Shown one piece after another: positions 22,283-33,689 of a stretch of DNA of 64,000 nt. A program made the position numbers and the translations under genes. Positions within the stretch are counted from its first letter, which is position 1. The number at the start of each line of letters is the position of its first letter. Under the pieces are notes generated by a model. That model saw only the letters and a list, made by a program, of their open reading frames with translations, was not told the origin of the DNA and did not search any database. Source of the DNA: Isoetes taiwanensis (Eukaryota > Streptophyta > Lycopodiopsida > Isoetales > Isoetaceae); NCBI GenBank assembly GCA_021234155.1, contig JAJEKV010000005.1:14053449-14117448 (forward strand), given 5' to 3'.

Positions 22283-22534
22283 ATGGATATGCCCAACACT
22301 ATGGCGAGAAGAACTGCTGAGTGGATCACCCGCAAAATGAATGACTTTGATTTCCGGAAGTTGAAGAATTGGGGAATTCGGATGGATGGGTGGTCGGCTA
22401 GTTCATGGACAATCCGGACCCTATGATCTAACCCTCGTGATGTGGTCCTCGCATCTTCGTTGGGACACGAGCAAAGGCGTGTACTTGATCCCGCGACGCC
22501 TATGTCGCTACTAATCCAAACCAGGTTTTTAAAT
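22283..22534 (+). pseudogene. Small TATA-linked ORF (unit 1, frameshifted)
   Basis: Equivalent of the 82-codon ORF of unit 3, starting MDMPNTM. It breaks at ~22,300 (CTATGGCGAGAAG). TATATAA lies ~40 bp upstream. Confidence 0.25.
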
Positions 22535-22739
22535 TAGCATTTTGTTCATAGGGCTGAGCCCTTAGCGATAAATATGGGCAAGGCCCAATTTTGTTGTAAC
22601 CCACGCCTTTTAAATATATAAGTGTTTGGACTCATTCTTCGCCTCTCATTCCTCAAATTGTGTCGGTTTTGTCTATATGAAAGAGTTTAAGGCAAAAAGC
22701 CATTAACCGTAGTGGGTAATGGAGTGCCATCTAACTCGC

Positions 22740-23790
22740 CAGCTTGAAGCACACTTGGTCGCACCACTTTTTAAGAATTTAATAAGGACCAAGCCACCGA
22801 AATTTCAATTGTTCTCGAAAATTTTTATATCCGAATCAAAAGAAAACTAAATCTCCTTCCTTGAATGTCTTTTCTTTGATGTATTTATCATTCCAAAGAT
22901 TTCTTAACCATTGTCCAAAGAACTCAAGATAAGCATCTTTGTCAAGCTCATCTAATTGTTGTAATTGATAAACATGCTCCCCGGAAAGCAGCAGTGGATC
23001 ATGCATAGTAGCAAGTTGGAAACGGGGACGGAAGAATATACTCAATAGGCATGAGAGCTTCTTGACCGCAGACCAATTTAAATGGTGTTTGTCCCTGCTG
23101 GTAATTTTGAAACCGATGTTGTAAGCCCACAAAACAAGAGGTAATCTTTCCCGCCAATCAGTTTTAGAAGCGTCACAAATTTTCTTCAAGATGTTGATGA
23201 GTGTCTTATTTATGCTTTCAGAAGGCCATTTCTTTGGGCGGATAATAAGGATTACTCTTCCTATGATGAATGTGCAAATAGTCCATCCAATTCTTTGATC
23301 GTCGATTTACAAAATGAACACCTCGGTCACCGAAGTTCCGGGGGGATACCGGGCATGTGATGACATGCGTGTAAAGGACCTTAGCCATGCTTGCAACAAG
23401 ATACCGTGAAGTGCGTGAGGCCTTTGTCCACTTAGTGGCATAATCTGTGAGAACCAAGATGTAGCGAGCACCGGGAATGCCGCTACCGGTGGATCCATGG
23501 GCCCAATAAGATCCATTTCCCATTTGCCGGCGGGTAACGGCATGGCAACCGGTGTTAAAGGAAGAAAATCCACGCATTACCACCGGGCAAATATTATAGT
23601 TGGGCGCAGCATGAGCATGGGCGCCCTTGAAGAGCGCCAAAATAGCCAACTAGAAGAATTTTTGGCGCCTCCGGTATCACCACTAAAATGTCCTCCACGA
23701 AGACCTTCATGGGCTTGGCGAACAATCTCTGGGACTTCATAAGGAAGAACACACCGACGCAAAACCATGTCCTTGCCACGCTTATAGAGA
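22740..23790 (-). pseudogene. Ty3/gypsy integrase (unit 1)
   Basis: Minus strand. HHCC zinc-finger region (VLRRCVLPYEVPEIVRQAHE, then GLRGGHF) at ~23,768-23,600; core with KWEMDLIGPMDPP; C-terminal QLQQLDELDKDAYLEFF and WNDKYIKEKTFKEGDLVFF. Several frame breaks, one (GTCGATT at ~23,301) caused by loss of a T that unit 3 retains as GTCTGATT. RT and RNase H that should precede it are not found to its right. Confidence 0.8.
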
Positions 23791-24736
23791 TGTCCTGGGC
23801 AGGGTAGCCCTTAAGCTCGAAATATCGCCAAAAGGCTATTTTTAGACATTTGCCCTTTTTTCACTCTTTTGTTGAGTAGGATCAATTAGGAGTGGTGCCA
23901 ATAAAATATCGCCACCTTGTCTACGAATTTTTCTCCCTCCACTCATAAGTTAGCCTACTTCACCAAATGATGGATTCTTGGATTAGCCCCATGTGAATTT
24001 TTATTCTTGGTAATTATTCTAAAATCAGCCCCTTAACCCCCAAAAATCATGTAAAATTAATAAAATTCTATTCTTGATGAGTTTTTGAATTGTCATTCAC
24101 CTCCGTGAAAAAAAAGAGAAAGGGGGGAGGGACCATGCATGATATGGATTTCATGATCCGACTCCAACATCCGTGTATGCAATCTCAAGTATTTTTGCTT
24201 TTGGTCTCATTTGTTTGTCCAATCTTAAAAAGATGGCTGAAATCAAATGTGGCTTGCCCACCATAATATGCAATTATGCCTCGGCTAATTTTGTGTACTT
24301 GGTTGTTTAGCCCTTAGTGTGGAGCTATTGAGATTTACAATCGATAAGCCGCCACGAGGTATGTTGTAGAGTAGTTATAGTTGGTTTGCTTATCCATTTT
24401 ATCGTAATACTTGCCCTCTTGATTTGGTTATGAGGCAATTGATTCTCTTGGGTAGAAGCATGAAAGGGTGTCTTGTATTTCTTGCAAATTGATGTAAAAA
24501 AATACACTAGCTTAAAGTGAATTTAAGGTAAAATTTGAATTTTACATGGGCTGCCTATCATTAATGCTTGTGGTCCACGGAGATTCTTTGCAATTATTTT
24601 TGGCAACCTACCTAATTTGGGGCACGCTTTGAGTTTTGAACTCCCTCCACAGGATTGAAGCTACCGGATTGAAACCCCTTTCTCATTGGAACCAAGAATA
24701 GGATCCCCATTTCTATGCCTGTTTGATCGATCTTGG
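23791..24736. other. Spacer between integrase and fragment 2 (unit 1)
   Basis: About 0.9 kb where the minus strand should carry RNase H/RT if the gypsy element were whole. Minus-strand frames (e.g. 24507-24325) show no RT motif such as YxDD. The equivalent spacers 38,601-39,596 and 53,421-54,374 are the same. I see no gene. Confidence 0.45.
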
Positions 24737-27700
24737 AATGTATGAAGCTATGGCAGAATCAAATTCACCAAAGAACAACAGATTCGATCTTGTTCTTTGG
24801 AGGAGGACTTACCATCGATTAAATTTTGCTATTGAGGAGGACTCTACATGCATTTCTTTTCCTGGGACAACCAATCTTCATCAAAAGATGCAAGAGAGAG
24901 GCCGATATGGGACAAAACAGATTAGAAGAAGGGTGAATGATTCTGTGAATCACATACTAAAACAAGTTTCTACATTGAATCCAAAACGTAAAAAAAACTT
25001 TTGCCGGAAAATTGCTCCGTGATAGTAGATTGGACTTTTATTTGGCCCCTGTTGTTGGAAGGCCTAAAGAGGCTATTGTGAAAAGAGATTTATTTGAAAA
25101 CCTTAAGGATGGCCTCCAAGAAGTGAAACGTGCTAATAGCAATGACAAGCTTGTCGCCAAACACGCTGTTCTTCCATGGTAGTTGGAAAGGAAGGAGTAT
25201 TACAAAGAGACCACACCGGGCAGCCAAAATCCTCAAATTGCATCCTAGAAATATGAAGCTAGCAGCAGAAAGGAGGAAAAGAATGTCACCGTGGTGGAGC
25301 AAATCGTGGGCATTAGCGGTGATCTAAAGCCAAGAAAAATGCCATAGATCGGGCTATGAAGGACAGAGTTGTTCAGCCTCGTTAGATAATACAAAAGTAT
25401 CACCAAAGGTAAGAGATGTCATGAAGAAGAGGACTGAACCAATTCAAAGACATCGACATTACAATGTGTACATGCTAGTATTTTAGGGTCATGGAGGAGT
25501 CACATAGTTTTTGAATTTTCGACCAACATCAAATGTACTTTAGCTAGGAATGTATGTAGATGTTTTCTACATTTTTTTGTGACAAAAGAGTCTTTTTCTC
25601 AGACGAAAGCATGTTCCACATCATGCATCAAGAAATGTTATTCAGCTTTTTCTTGTAGAAGTTATATTGACATGCTTTACATTGAATCCAACTTGAAGGT
25701 ATACTTGAAGCTAACTCAGAGATATGTGCTATAGATGTAAGAAAATAAAACTCAAGGAAGCTACCGTAGGAATGTAGTAGATGTCAAGAAAAATGTGAAT
25801 GCTTTTCATAAAGTAGCTATTATGTAAGGATGTGGGTTTTGAGGAAGAAAGTACTTAGATGTAAGAATGTGGAAGATACATTAAAAACATATAGAATGTA
25901 CATTCTAATATTTTGTAAGATTCTCGACAAAGGTACTTTTTTGCAAAATGAATTATACCAAATATTTGTTGATCAGCATCCAAAAGTCAATATTGGCATC
26001 GTGCAATTCAATACTTAAAACCTTCTTGCATAATGAAAAGCTAAAGGAGAGGAATACCCGCCGTTGTGTGAAGCATGAGCAGCAGATTTATATAAGAAGG
26101 CTTTCAATATGATGAGGTCAAAATTCCACGAGAATTGTACTTGCAATTTCAATGTGTGTGCTTCGTGGTTAATGCCTGATTTGCCAAGCTAAGAAGCGTA
26201 ATTATGATAATGTGAGCACGCTTTGGAGAGCCATGGTATGCCCGAGGGCTTATCGATGAGGAGTGGCACAAGCTAGCCCTGCATGGAAACAAAATGTGAC
26301 AGCTTGTGGGAAACGCTTAATTGAGTTGTGTCCCGTGAGAGAAGGATGGAAGCATCGAGGATTCACCGATTGGCAAGTCTATAACTATGTTAATGAACCT
26401 TCAAAGAAGGGAACTTCCCGGCTAAAGTTAGTTGACAAGAAGGGCAAAGGCAAAGGATGTTGGACAAAGATGTTCGACCATATGTCTAAGTTTATATATC
26501 ACAATTTTGTGGCACATTGGCAAAGCAAGCAGCTCAAAGAATGCATACCTAACACTTCATGACGATTATCTCGCTATCGGGCTTGTTGATTTTTCTGAAA
26601 AATTATACTTTGAAGCCATTCAACGAGATTCAAGCTCAAAGATTGGTACAATGAACAAATTAGTATTCTCGTTCATATCACCATGTTCAAGGTAAATGGC
26701 AGATTGAGAAAATGTGTGCACTCATTTATTTCGCACGACAAAACTCATGATACCCACTTCGCATACAAGATGCATTCAAGATGCACCTCAAATGGTTGCA
26801 AGAGAATGGTGGTGGCCATTTGAAATACCATTTGGTTTGGTCCGATGGTTGTGCAGCCAGTTTAAATCTAGAAGAGCATTCTATCATGTGACAAGATACC
26901 ATGTTCAAAGATAAGATAAGAATGCAAAGGGAATTTCTTTGGTTCAAGACATGGGAAGGGAACACACGATGGGGAAGGGGCAATCTCTAAATTGTGGCTT
27001 GAAGCGTAACAAAGGAAAAAGGATGGGAAGATAGTAAAGATGCAAGAATCAAGCAAGGTCAAGTATTGAGGGAGAAAAAATCGATGTGGAGAGGGTATTC
27101 GGGAGGTGACCGACATTGATCGGTCCCAAGCACATGATGTACTTCCAAAGAAAAGGCGGCAATCACTTCATTGTGTGTCTTCAATAGACTCAAACGATGC
27201 TACAAAATTATTGTGCACTCTTTTCATGTTTTGCAAAGCATGCATCAATTTTAATTGGCCTCGCTTGTGAGAATGTCGACCATTGTGGTAGGTGGGAGTT
27301 GCAAAACTAGAGCCAATTAGTAAGATCAATCCCGAGATGTTGATGAGGCCGAGGATTTATGGGCAAATGACGAGGATAATATTGACGAGACGCCGCAGTT
27401 GGTGATTATTTTGGATGCTTCACGTTCGCACAATCATGAGGGGGTCCCTTTATTATATCCTTCAATGCAATCGGTAAAACATGTACTTTCGAGGTAGATA
27501 CCATGGATGACTATGGAAACTTATTTTTCAGAGGTGATGAGGTTATTACGTGCAACTTCTTGAATGATCCCTAGTCGCCATCGTAAGTACAGGTTACTAA
27601 AAGAGAAGGTGGTTTTGTCCCTCCCGAAGTCTGTAATAGGGGTTCGCTTCGCATTGGAGCCCATCAAGCACAAGATAAAAGGTGTTGCTTATGCATATGA

Positions 27701-27763
27701 ACTGTCTCAGTATTGGCACGAGATGCTATTAGGAAATCTGCCTGAGATTGTAGATGTACTGTG
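24737..27763 (+). pseudogene. Transposase-like fragment 2 (unit 1)
   Basis: Same gene as described for unit 3. Readable blocks: VNEPSKKGTSRLKLVDKKGK and MFDHMSKFIYHNFVAHWQSK (26,390-26,530), QFKSRRAFYHVTRYHVQR (26,860-26,914) and HGKGTHDGEGAISKLWLEA at 26,950-27,006 in another frame. The C-terminal IKHKIKGVAYAYELSQYWHE is open to 27,764. Breaks separate nearly every block. Confidence 0.6.
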
Positions 27764-28080
27764 AATTTCTGTTTTGTATCGCTTTACCTTTTTTACATCG
27801 CTACATAATTATTGTCATGTGTTTGGCCAACAGAACAATTCGATCACTTGTTTTCAATATTAAAGTGAATACATTGGCAAAGTGTAGGTTCAAGACACTT
27901 GTACATGTACTTGAGACACTTGTACTTGTACTTGAAAACTCAAGGTTAATGGCTACCTTAGGTTAATGGTTCAAATTTCGTGAGTGTATATATGGTAAGA
28001 GCCATTTTGGAAGTGCCTAGTGTTGTGGTTTTGAATTTGCTTGTTTGATCTGTGCTTACAGTACAACTTATACTGACATA
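27764..28080. other. 3' flank of fragment 2 (unit 1)
   Basis: No gene. Short overlapping CTTGTAC/GTACTTG words at 27,895-27,945 form an imperfect palindrome. Equivalent DNA at 42,609-42,914 and 57,377-57,689. Confidence 0.4.
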
Positions 28081-28980
28081 GCTCAGTATGCCTCTTTCAA
28101 AACAATGGGGGACACTTATATTGTATCCTTTAGAATGGGAATACTTATAAGACCTTTGTGCAACTTTGTGTCAAGATGTCAACTTTGTTTAGGATATAGT
28201 ACAATATAGTACTAGCACTTTGTGCACAAGGTGTTAACACTTTGTGCACAAGTGTTAAATAACTTGTATAACTGGCAAGGGAAAAAAAACTCGTGTCCCC
28301 TTTTTTTATTTTTACAAGGTCAATAATGTCTTGCCAAGGTTCAAGACCTTTGTGCAACTTGTGTCAAGATATAAGAATACAATATTGTTGGGAAATTCAC
28401 AATATATAAATTCACAATATATATTGTTGTTATAAAGGATACAATATATTGTTGTTATATACTGACATAGCTCAGTATGCCTCTTTTCAAAACAATGGGG
28501 ACACTTATATTGTATCCTTTAGAATGGGGACTTATATGGGGACAAAGGTCTTGACACAAGTTGCACAAAGGTCTTGAACCTTGGCAAGACATTATTGACC
28601 TTGTAAAAATAAAAAAAGGGGACACGAGTTTTTTTTCCCTTGCCAGTTATACAAGTTATTTAACACTTGTGCACAAAGTGTTAACACCTTGTGCACAAAG
28701 TGCTAGTACTTATATTGTACAATATAAGTACAACTTGTATCCTTTAGAATGGGGGACAAAGGTCTTGCCAAGGTTCAAGACCTTTGTGCAACTTGTGTCA
28801 AGATGTCAACTTGTTGCACAAAGGTCTTGAACCTTGGCAAGACATTATTGACCTTGTAAAAATAAAAAAAGGGGACACGAGTTTTTTTTCCCTTGCCAGT
28901 TATACAAGTTATTTAACACTTGTGCACAAAGTGTTAACACCTTGTGCACAAAGTGCTAGTACTTTTGTGCAATGTTTGAC
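28081..28980. repeat. Foldback cluster: one inverted and two direct copies of a ~170-bp module (unit 1)
   Basis: The module runs from CAAGTTGCACAAAGGTCTTG to GTGCACAAAGTGCTAGTAC. It lies in reverse at ~28,191-28,370 and forward at ~28,549-28,720 and ~28,812-28,974. The first two copies form arms of a hairpin with a ~180-base AT-rich loop. A shorter, near-perfect 30-bp hairpin spans 28,762-28,843. A direct repeat of CTCAGTATGCCTCTTT...AGAATGGG (28,082 and 28,470) flanks the left part. The 50-70-codon frames here are the module read on either strand. The arrangement is that of foldback/MITE-type elements. Confidence 0.85.
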
Positions 28981-30319
28981 ATCTTGACCACTTATACAAC
29001 TTATTAACATCTCCTCCTAATTGTGCTCGGACAATACAAAAGGCAGAATTTATGCTTTGGATGCTAGGCTTGATAGTTCTATGAAGTGTCTGACAATAAG
29101 AAGGAGATAGAGATTTTATATATTTAGATAGGGGTGGTTACAATGTCAAAATAGTGTACATGTTCACAATGTCAAAATATTGACATGGTCAGACTTCAAA
29201 ATTTACAACTGTATCTCATGTACATGTCAAAATTTACAACTATATCTCATGTACATGGTCGAGATTACAAAATTGTCAATGCACTTGTCCATCTCAATCC
29301 CATGGGCTCGTGATCATGAAGTCACAAAGATGGGATGGAAGCAAAAAGTGTGCACTTATCAAAAAATCAAATACCTTGCACTAACATTTCGAGGGGATGA
29401 AAGTGTATCCATCAAGTCAATTTGTACCTTCACCTCCTCATCATGGACCCCATGAAAAGTTGGAGTCCGAAAAAGCGAGAGGTTGCCGCAGAAAGAATGT
29501 GAAGGTACATAGTCCGAACCGAGTCACCGCGACTCGTAAGTCAAGTGTTGGGGACTTAGTGAGTCGGAAAAGAAATGGGATGTATCAAGCATACACTATC
29601 ATCAAACCCATCTCAAATGATCAAGTCATGTAAGATCATGACCTTTACATTCATCATCTTGGAGCATTCATCCAACCCATCTCAAATGATCAAGTCATGT
29701 AAGATCATGACCTCACATTCATCATCTTTGAAGCACTCATCTAATATGAGCTTAAGTTGTCAATAAGTGGTAGAACTTTTATGAGGATAATTTAAGAACA
29801 GAGAAAATGAAAGACATACAAAACACTTGGGATAAATTGACACCGCGTAAACCGATACATGCTTTAGAATAATGCCATATGGGACAACTTATGTCATTTT
29901 TTCAAAATTAATTGGTTGAGGCACTCGCCAAGTACATCCAGAAATTTTGAAGGCAACTAGGCCAAAACAAAGTCTGAATTTTATGCAGAGTGATTCCATT
30001 AGGCGTTCAAGGTATTACCAATATCCTAATTTTATATAGGGTTATGATATCGAAAGCATAAACCAAGTGTTGATCAAATCTGAAAACAAATCGTTCATCC
30101 ACAAAACTCATAAACAAATGGTTAGATTCATCTACCAATCGACACATCAATGGCTTCTCCATCTTCACACCGCTTAAGGTGGCTTCTTGCGCACATGCTC
30201 ACGCACCTAGCGCATAATCGTGTGAAAACCAACCACAGAATCCCGTGCATAGTGCATTAAAGCAAAAGAAATGTAAAAATGGTGTTAACTAAAAGCTTGC
30301 AAGAGAATTGGACACTTAC
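28981..30319. other. 3' region between foldback and Ulp1-like exons (unit 1)
   Basis: No gene that I can assign. Minus-strand frames contain a Ser/Asp-rich segment (best in unit 3 at 59,204-58,995: ECGDSDSDYVPSHSSAATS), which could be an acidic tail exon of the Ulp1-like gene. No splice sites settle this. TCAAAATTTACAAC is repeated near 29,195 and 29,226. Equivalent regions are 43,816-45,159 and 58,586-59,933. Confidence 0.35.
29605..29742. repeat. ~68-bp tandem duplication (unit 1)
   Basis: Two head-to-tail copies of AACCCATCTCAAATGATCAA...GTCATGTAAGATCATGACC...TTCATCATCTT. Each contains GATCATGAC/GTCATG inverted words. Present at the same place in all units. Confidence 0.85.
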
Positions 30320-30795
30320 CTTCAACTCCTTATTTCCGACAACCTGCGTTCACAAATTTGTGCATGCAGCCATCACATACAAGCCGCACTTCGACGGATC
30401 GGGTCTGCCGAGGTACTTCAAGATGTTCAAGCCCCTTCACATTATTTCTCGCTAATAAAATCAACACCGCTTGAGGTTTGACTCATTGATTGAGTCAATA
30501 TCCGTGTATGAAGCCCGCATATGCACATTTAAAAGTAGAAATGTAAATATTTAAGTAGACGGGAATGGGAGAAAAGTAGATAGAAATGCATACCCTCTAA
30601 TTGCCTTCTCATTTGTCGCAAAAAGCTTTCGGACTATTCAATATATGAATCGATGGTGCACGAAGAACTGCAGGATTCCCTTCTGCAAAGGCAAATATAG
30701 CCAACACAAAGTGCTCATTCTCAAGCACGGGTAGAAGAACATACTGGCATTTTGACATAACCAGCCCTTTCATTCCCTGTTTCACGATATCTACA
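30320..30795 (-). pseudogene. Ulp1-like peptidase, 3' exons only (unit 1)
   Basis: Two minus-strand exon candidates. The first (~30,795-30,595) has MSKCQYVLLPVLENEHFVLA, with the presumed catalytic His in ENEHF, and ends at a GGTATGC donor. The second (~30,452-30,320) reads, after one base slip, VPRQTDPSKCGLYVMAACTN with the Gln and catalytic Cys of family C48, and ends at GGTAAGT. Upstream exons are absent because the array breakpoint at 30,802 cuts the gene. Confidence 0.6.
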
Positions 30796-31670
30796 ATGTT
30801 TCTTCGTCTTTCCTTCGCTTACGCGAAACCTCAGCTTCGCTTTTCGCTTACACAAAACTTTTTTTTTTTCTCTACGGCGAGGGAAAAAATACTTTTAAAA
30901 ATAATGATTTAACTTAAAAATATATATTTTTGATCTTTATACGTCAAGAAAAGTAATTCCGTATGTACAGAATCTATCCCTGCACCACTCTTACACAATG
31001 TCCCACCACTCCTACTACTACCACACATTTGGTGTATGGTATATGTGGTGGATGGTGTATATGAAGGAAATTAAGCTATAGAAATGACAGCAAATCTTAT
31101 CTATTCAAATTATAATTGAATAGTTCTAGCAATATTTCTAAGTAGCTTGCTAGATCTCTTTAAGCAACCCTTTCAAATAAACTTCAAATGATGAAATTAT
31201 ATAATCAGACCATTGAATATGCTACAGTAAAACTACTGTAGCAATGGTATTGACCCGAACACTGTAGATACGTTGACCGATTCTTCGAAAGCCCAAGCTC
31301 AGATCTAGTTCGTCTTCTGGCTTCTGTAAACTGAATTAATCCAACCGATAATGCAAATGCAATTCTCCTTTTGTTTTATAAGGCTCAATCCGGCCGCTAT
31401 GGCGGACCGATCGAGCAGTATTTCGGCAATACTTCTTAATCTGGAACTTGAATAAAAGTTCCCCCTCAAAAATATTCTAGGTGTCAAATCTCGAATAAAC
31501 TGCTATGAATATTTTAATGGTTCTTTAACCATTGCTTCACTTGCACATATTAGTTGCATCTTAACAATAACTTAGCAATAACCTAGCTTAGCATGACCCC
31601 AGATCCATGATCTCACATTTAAGGCTAGACCATGTATAATTATAACATGATAATCTCTTACAGTATAGCG

Positions 31671-31888
31671 TGTAGAATGTGTGGTGTAGAATATGTGTTA
31701 TGTGGTATATGGTATGTGCTCTGTGGTGTGTGGTGTGGCATGAGTTTAGTATCGTCTATTTAGTAGTTATGATGTGTGTGGTGTATGGTGTGGTGTAGTG
31801 TGGTGTGTTGTGTGGTAACATACACAGCACTAAGGTGCTCGGTCTGGTGAATATGATGTGTGTGGGGCATGGTATGGTGCATGGATCC
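31671..31888 (+). repeat. GTGTGGT-rich tract (unit 2)
   Basis: Same tract as in unit 1, almost unchanged except at the GGTGCTCGGTCTGGTGAATA stretch (unit 1 reads GGTGCTCGTTGCAATAAGTG there). Confidence 0.85.
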
Positions 31889-31924
31889 TAACAGTTTAGT
31901 GTTTATTTCATGAGATGCTATTGT

Positions 31925-32890
31925 TCAAGGGGTTCAAAGACCAACATCCACAAATTAAGATTCGTCTCGAAGTTTTTGAGAAGCTAAAACCTTAGTTTGG
32001 TGTGAAATTGAAGGACTTCAATAATTGATGTTGCATTCAACATGTGAGCATGCAAATGCTAGTGGATGGACTCAATGGGATGAGAACTAGACATCCGAAG
32101 AATTGCACTTGCGCCTGTGATGTGTGTATATCATATGAAATTGGTCAATGCAGGGTACACCAGCATAAAGTTGCAAGTACAAGAAGCCTGTGGAGATCTA
32201 TATTGTGTCCAAAGAGTGAATTAGATGAGTTTCACAAGAAGACGTGCATCCTTGGACATTGTGAGTTGTGTGGAATCAAGAAGTTCTAGACATGTCCCGT
32301 GGAAGAAAGTGGCGATATGTGGAAGTGAAATGGGAGTACATTGACTACTTAGAAAGACAACGCCTCGAAGTTCTCATAGGAGATTGACTCATCAAGACAA
32401 TGAGACCGAACCCAAGGAGCTTCTAGATAAACCGAAGAGTGTCTAAAAATCTTTCCAATCGCATAATTTCAGACACCAATGGCGGGCAAAACAATTTAAA
32501 GAGCTTATAGAGAATCTACCAGCAGATGCATGTCTTTCTGTAGTGGATTTTACAGAGAACTATACATTCAAGGAACAAGAGGAGGTGCAGTCGAAGCGCT
32601 GGGTCAATAACCGGATTACCATTTTGGTTCAAATAACATATCAGTATGACTCAATGGTAGATGAGGTTATCAAAGAAACACATTACTATGTATCGGATGA
32701 TAGGAAACACGATACTTTGTTTGTGCAACCTGTTTAGGGTCCGGTTCGATCACCTACAAGACAGCCCACCACGAGGACCCTTGGATCAAGCGAGGAAATT
32801 CTAGCCGAAAGTGTCACGCGAGATTTTGGAAGAGATCAAGAAGAAAATAGAAGAACAACAAAAACTAAAGAAACAGAGTGCGCAATAAGA
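31925..32890 (+). pseudogene. Transposase-like fragment 1 (unit 2)
   Basis: The 81-codon N-terminal part (32044-32289, with CTCACDVCISYEIGQC and CILGHCELCGIKKF) is open. The catalytic part is open at 32543-32737 with VDFTENYTFKEQEEVQSKRW and SDDRKHDTLFVQ. Between them are frameshifts around 32,340-32,470. The TAG after GIKKF is shared with units 1 and 3. Confidence 0.62.
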
Positions 32891-33268
32891 CTTTCTTGAA
32901 TATAAATTAGAATACAATGAACTCTTGCCAAGCAAGAGAAATGAAGCGAGACGAGGCTAAAATCTCAATCTAAAAACTCAAGATCTATCTCTATTGATAT
33001 ATATAGTACAATGGCCTCAGGCCCAAAATAGGTAGATGGCAGATCTCGGTCACCAACTCCCGGATCAACGCGATGAATTCGTGGAATCTAGCAAAGACCT
33101 TCATTAGTGCCCGAATCCCGCTAAGTTAAGGCTGACTCCCCGGAGGTCGTTTCTTTGACGGGGGCATGGACTTCTGCATCGCTTTTGGTCGGGGCATGGG
33201 TCTGCTACCTGATGCTTGACCTGGTCTCTTGTTTCTGCCCTGCTGCGTGGAACTTAAGAATAGTCACT

Positions 33269-33593
33269 GGGTGAAAGCATGCTACTCTGATTGTACCACT
33301 TTTAGAACCCTCAAAAGTACCTACACCGGGTACTTTTAAAAAACTGTACTTTCTGTTTTTTCTTCCCATTAAAATCAATCCAAAAATTTTGAATTGAAGT
33401 TCAACAACATGTCAATCTATAGTAGTAGAGGATAACAAAACTATTAGAGACTAAAATGAATGAACCAACTCTCAAACTTATTGTTTATTGAGGCATTTAT
33501 GCAAGTTCTTAGTACCCAATGTTGGGTACTTTTTTGGTAGTTTTGCACTCCCTAAAAGAACTTTAGATGGTACACCATAGCATGCTTTCACCC
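33269..33593. mobile_element. MITE-like element (unit 2)
   Basis: Same insertion as in unit 1 at the same site, 325 bp. The left TIR reads GCATGCTACTCTGATTGTAC and the right flank CACC instead of CACT, both at CTG contexts. The insertion therefore predates formation of the array. Confidence 0.83.
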
Positions 33594-33689
33594 CACCGCC
33601 TCGAGGTATAGGACTAACACTCTCCCCCCTCCCTCCCTCCCCACCAAAGAACACTTTCTGGAGAGAGAAAAGGCAGAACGGTTTCGGGA

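Larger units (their letters stand above)
16017..30801 (+). repeat. Array unit 1
   Basis: First copy. It is the most damaged at CTG/CAG contexts over the minus-strand coiled-coil ORF (e.g. 20,180-20,310) and the integrase. In several places unit 1 shares true variants with unit 3 against unit 2, e.g. around 16,320-16,400. Confidence 0.9.

Noticed and set aside
28081-28980. CRISPR-like repeated array
   Set aside because: Only three long modules, one inverted, without uniform spacers, and the context is eukaryotic.
29180-29766. Plus-strand ORFs over the 3' region and 68-bp tandem duplication
   Set aside because: They arise partly from the duplication itself. No motif, and the opposite strand is equally open.
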